Below, in pieces: positions 63,501 through 64,000 of a DNA stretch of 64,000 nt. Position 1 is the first letter of the stretch; every line of letters starts with the position of its first letter. Both the position numbers and the translations under genes were made by a program. Below the pieces are notes generated by a model. It was not told where the DNA came from. It was given only the letters and a program-made list of their open reading frames with translations, and ran no database searches. The stretch comes from Scytonema sp045865695 (GTDB lineage Bacteria; Cyanobacteriota; Cyanobacteriia; Cyanobacteriales; Nostocaceae): contig NZ_BAACAP010000202.1 of NCBI RefSeq assembly GCF_045865695.1, forward strand, positions 1 through 64,000. Direction: 5' to 3'.

Positions 63501-64000
63501 TTTTTGATATTGGCTGTATCGTTCTAATTCTAATAAATAATGTAGATAATCCTCTCGCATAGAGAGAATAACCTTGACAAAGGGAATATTTAAACACTCC
63601 GATAAAAACTCATAAAATTCTTTTCTAAATAGTGATTCTGTATTAACAAAAAAGAATTCTTCAAATTGGTCAAAAATTAAAATAATTGTATAATTTCTAC
63701 TAATAGTAATTTTAATTTTTTTGATAATGCCCAAAATAGAGTTTTCTAAATTATCTATTACTGCATTATCAGTAATTTTCAAATTAATATTATGAAAAAT
63801 TGTTGACTTCCAATCATTATATATAGATAAGCAAACTGTTATTGGCAAGCGATCGCCAATAACTTTTCGTTTTAAGGCTGGTAATAACCCTGCTTTAATA
63901 ATGGAACTTTTCCCAACACCACTTGCTCCATGAATAACCGTGAGTTTACAATCAGCACGAGTCATTCTTTCAATTAAACGATTCACATCTTGTTGCCTTC
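60549..64000 (-). CDS. STAND NTPase with WD40 repeats (N-terminus beyond window)
   Basis: At least 1145 aa; the frame continues past the window edge (RQQDVNRLIERMTRAD), so the true start is outside. It has Walker A GASGVGKSS, Walker B IILIFDQFEEFF and a NACHT/STAND helical region. One membrane span (VVGFLLTVLLTTIGGLCW) precedes 14 WD40 repeats of the form GHxxxVxSVxFSPDGxxLASxSxDxTVKLW, enough for two seven-bladed propellers. Such proteins act as sensors or scaffolds, often in programmed cell death or defence. The final residues DHLTSD come from a repeat. Confidence 0.88.
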   Translation of the reverse strand, partial: RQQDVNRLIERMTRADCKLTVIHGASGVGKSSIIKAGLLPALKRKVIGDRLPITVCLSIYNDWKSTIFHNINLKITDNAVIDNLENSILGIIKKIKITISRNYTIILIFDQFEEFFFVNTESLFRKEFYEFLSECLNIPFVKVILSMREDYLHYLLELERYSQYQKNECNLEIINGDILDKDIRYYLNKFSSQDAINIIKSLTQRSYYEAQDRLINKLVEDLAGEVDEVHPIELQIVGAQLQADNITTLEEYLMCGGSEKLVQRWLEEVIKDCGAENQYISWQLLFELTHEKGIRPLKTKAELLSALSQEKVGYGGSEIWGNCTSAPHLPISLSSSLDLILEILVGSGLVLRMREESGDRYQLVHDYLVEPIRQKNNYEITAKLQKVHFEKNKAEVAQKMSQQQLNIVLKKRLREAQVVGFLLTVLLTTIGGLCWNANLQKRAAIRQTLRAERSETNLKISALTSASEALFASNKEFDALLESLRAFRKMKQTQDVLPDTQMRVITALQQAVYGVTEVNRLEGHHDIVWAVSFSPDGQLLASGSTDRTIKVWRRDGFLLQTLKGHKDAITSVTFSPDGQTLASASLDRTVKIWRRNSTVGTFDLVPYKTLKGHKDWVYSVSFSPDGKMLASTSKDGNVYLWRTDGNLIKILHGHRGWVNWVCFSPDGKFIASVSEDKTIKIWRRDGRLVKTLLGHEKGLTSVAFSPNGQMLASAGRDKTIKLWRWSDFDTQDGVIFSLYRTLQHHSATIWSLSFSPNSQQLASAGDDNAINLWSTNGTFIQSFKGHSDAVASVVFSPDNKLLVSASYDKTVKQWSLEPPRLPVLKGHTDRVLSVAWRPDGKMLASGSRDRTIKLWRRSGDGSDTTTRLYKTLTGHKDRVPSVSFDPSGQILASGSYDKTVKLWRSDGTLLKTLRGHTDSVMSVTFSPDGMLLASGSKDKTVKLWNREGKLLATLEGHNGWVNSVSFSPDGQVLASASDDQTVKLWRRDGTLLKTFSPHEGWVMGVGFSPTDHLLASASWDNTVRLWQWDGKLLKTLLKGYSDSVNAVTFSPNGEIIAAASWDSTVKLWSRDGKLIKILNGHQAPVLGTSFSPDGNTLASASDDNTIILWNLDIHDLLDRGCYWVDNYLKYNRNVERRDRRLCGDHLTSD

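Overview
The window is chromosomal DNA of a filamentous, probably heterocyst-forming (Nostocales-type) cyanobacterium. It carries photosystem II genes (psbO, and a 38-codon psbI), sigF, ycf23, a Mo-nitrogenase C-terminal-family protein and a cyanobacterial arsM-arsS pair. It has many GCGATCGC (HIP1) sites. It is also full of heptanucleotide short tandem repeats (CCCCAAT, TGGTCAC, TTAGTTG, CAATCGC types) of the sort described from heterocystous cyanobacteria. No rRNA, tRNA or CRISPR array was seen.

Layout. 1-3.9 kb: a perfect 88-bp palindrome, an ABC-2 exporter pair and a decayed second permease copy. 4.0-6.0 kb: an AbiEi/AbiEii-like toxin-antitoxin pair. 6.1-13.7 kb: the most interesting region, a cassette that fits the MoxR-vWA NTP-dependent conflict systems of multicellular prokaryotes. 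It holds an internally deleted CHAT protein, a coiled-coil protein with a STAND-like region, a MoxR AAA+ ATPase, a vWA protein with two membrane spans around a Calx-beta domain, an FGE/SUMF1-fold protein, a membrane protein, and a second CHAT protein with the same coiled coil. 13.8-15.6 kb: a broken Septu-like PtuA-PtuB pair, with ptuA interrupted by a 46-bp hairpin element and ptuB truncated. 15.6-20.3 kb: a divergent sucC/sucD pair and a large membrane-anchored hypothetical protein. 20.5-21.8 kb: a wrecked polymorphic toxin-Imm30 module into which a group II intron inserted and was then truncated.

22-41 kb is mostly ordinary chromosome: fetB-like permease, DegT aminotransferase, ycf23, a TPR protein, a carrier-HEAT fusion next to a cyclic-nucleotide-binding protein, infC, a hydrolase, BON protein, MFS exporter with its ArsR regulator, thioredoxin, Old Yellow Enzyme and GH38 alpha-mannosidase. 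41.0-42.0 kb: a three-gene cassette bounded by an exact 50-bp direct repeat that includes the mannosidase start codon. 42-49 kb: hypothetical and secreted proteins, a deletion fossil of a type I exporter, a MITE-like element with a 73-bp tandem repeat, and a parDE pair whose parE has a nonsense codon. 49-64 kb: an outer-membrane DUF3769 protein, psbI, a Mo-nitrogenase C-terminal-family protein, arsM-arsS, a PilP-like lipoprotein, sigF, psbO and a STAND-WD40 protein cut by the window edge.

Two themes recur. First, conflict modules are frequent and many are broken (CHAT, Septu, toxin-Imm30, ParE), several by clean internal deletions or tiny insertions. Second, short palindromic and heptanucleotide repeats have invaded coding sequence in frame, adding segments or new termini to several proteins.
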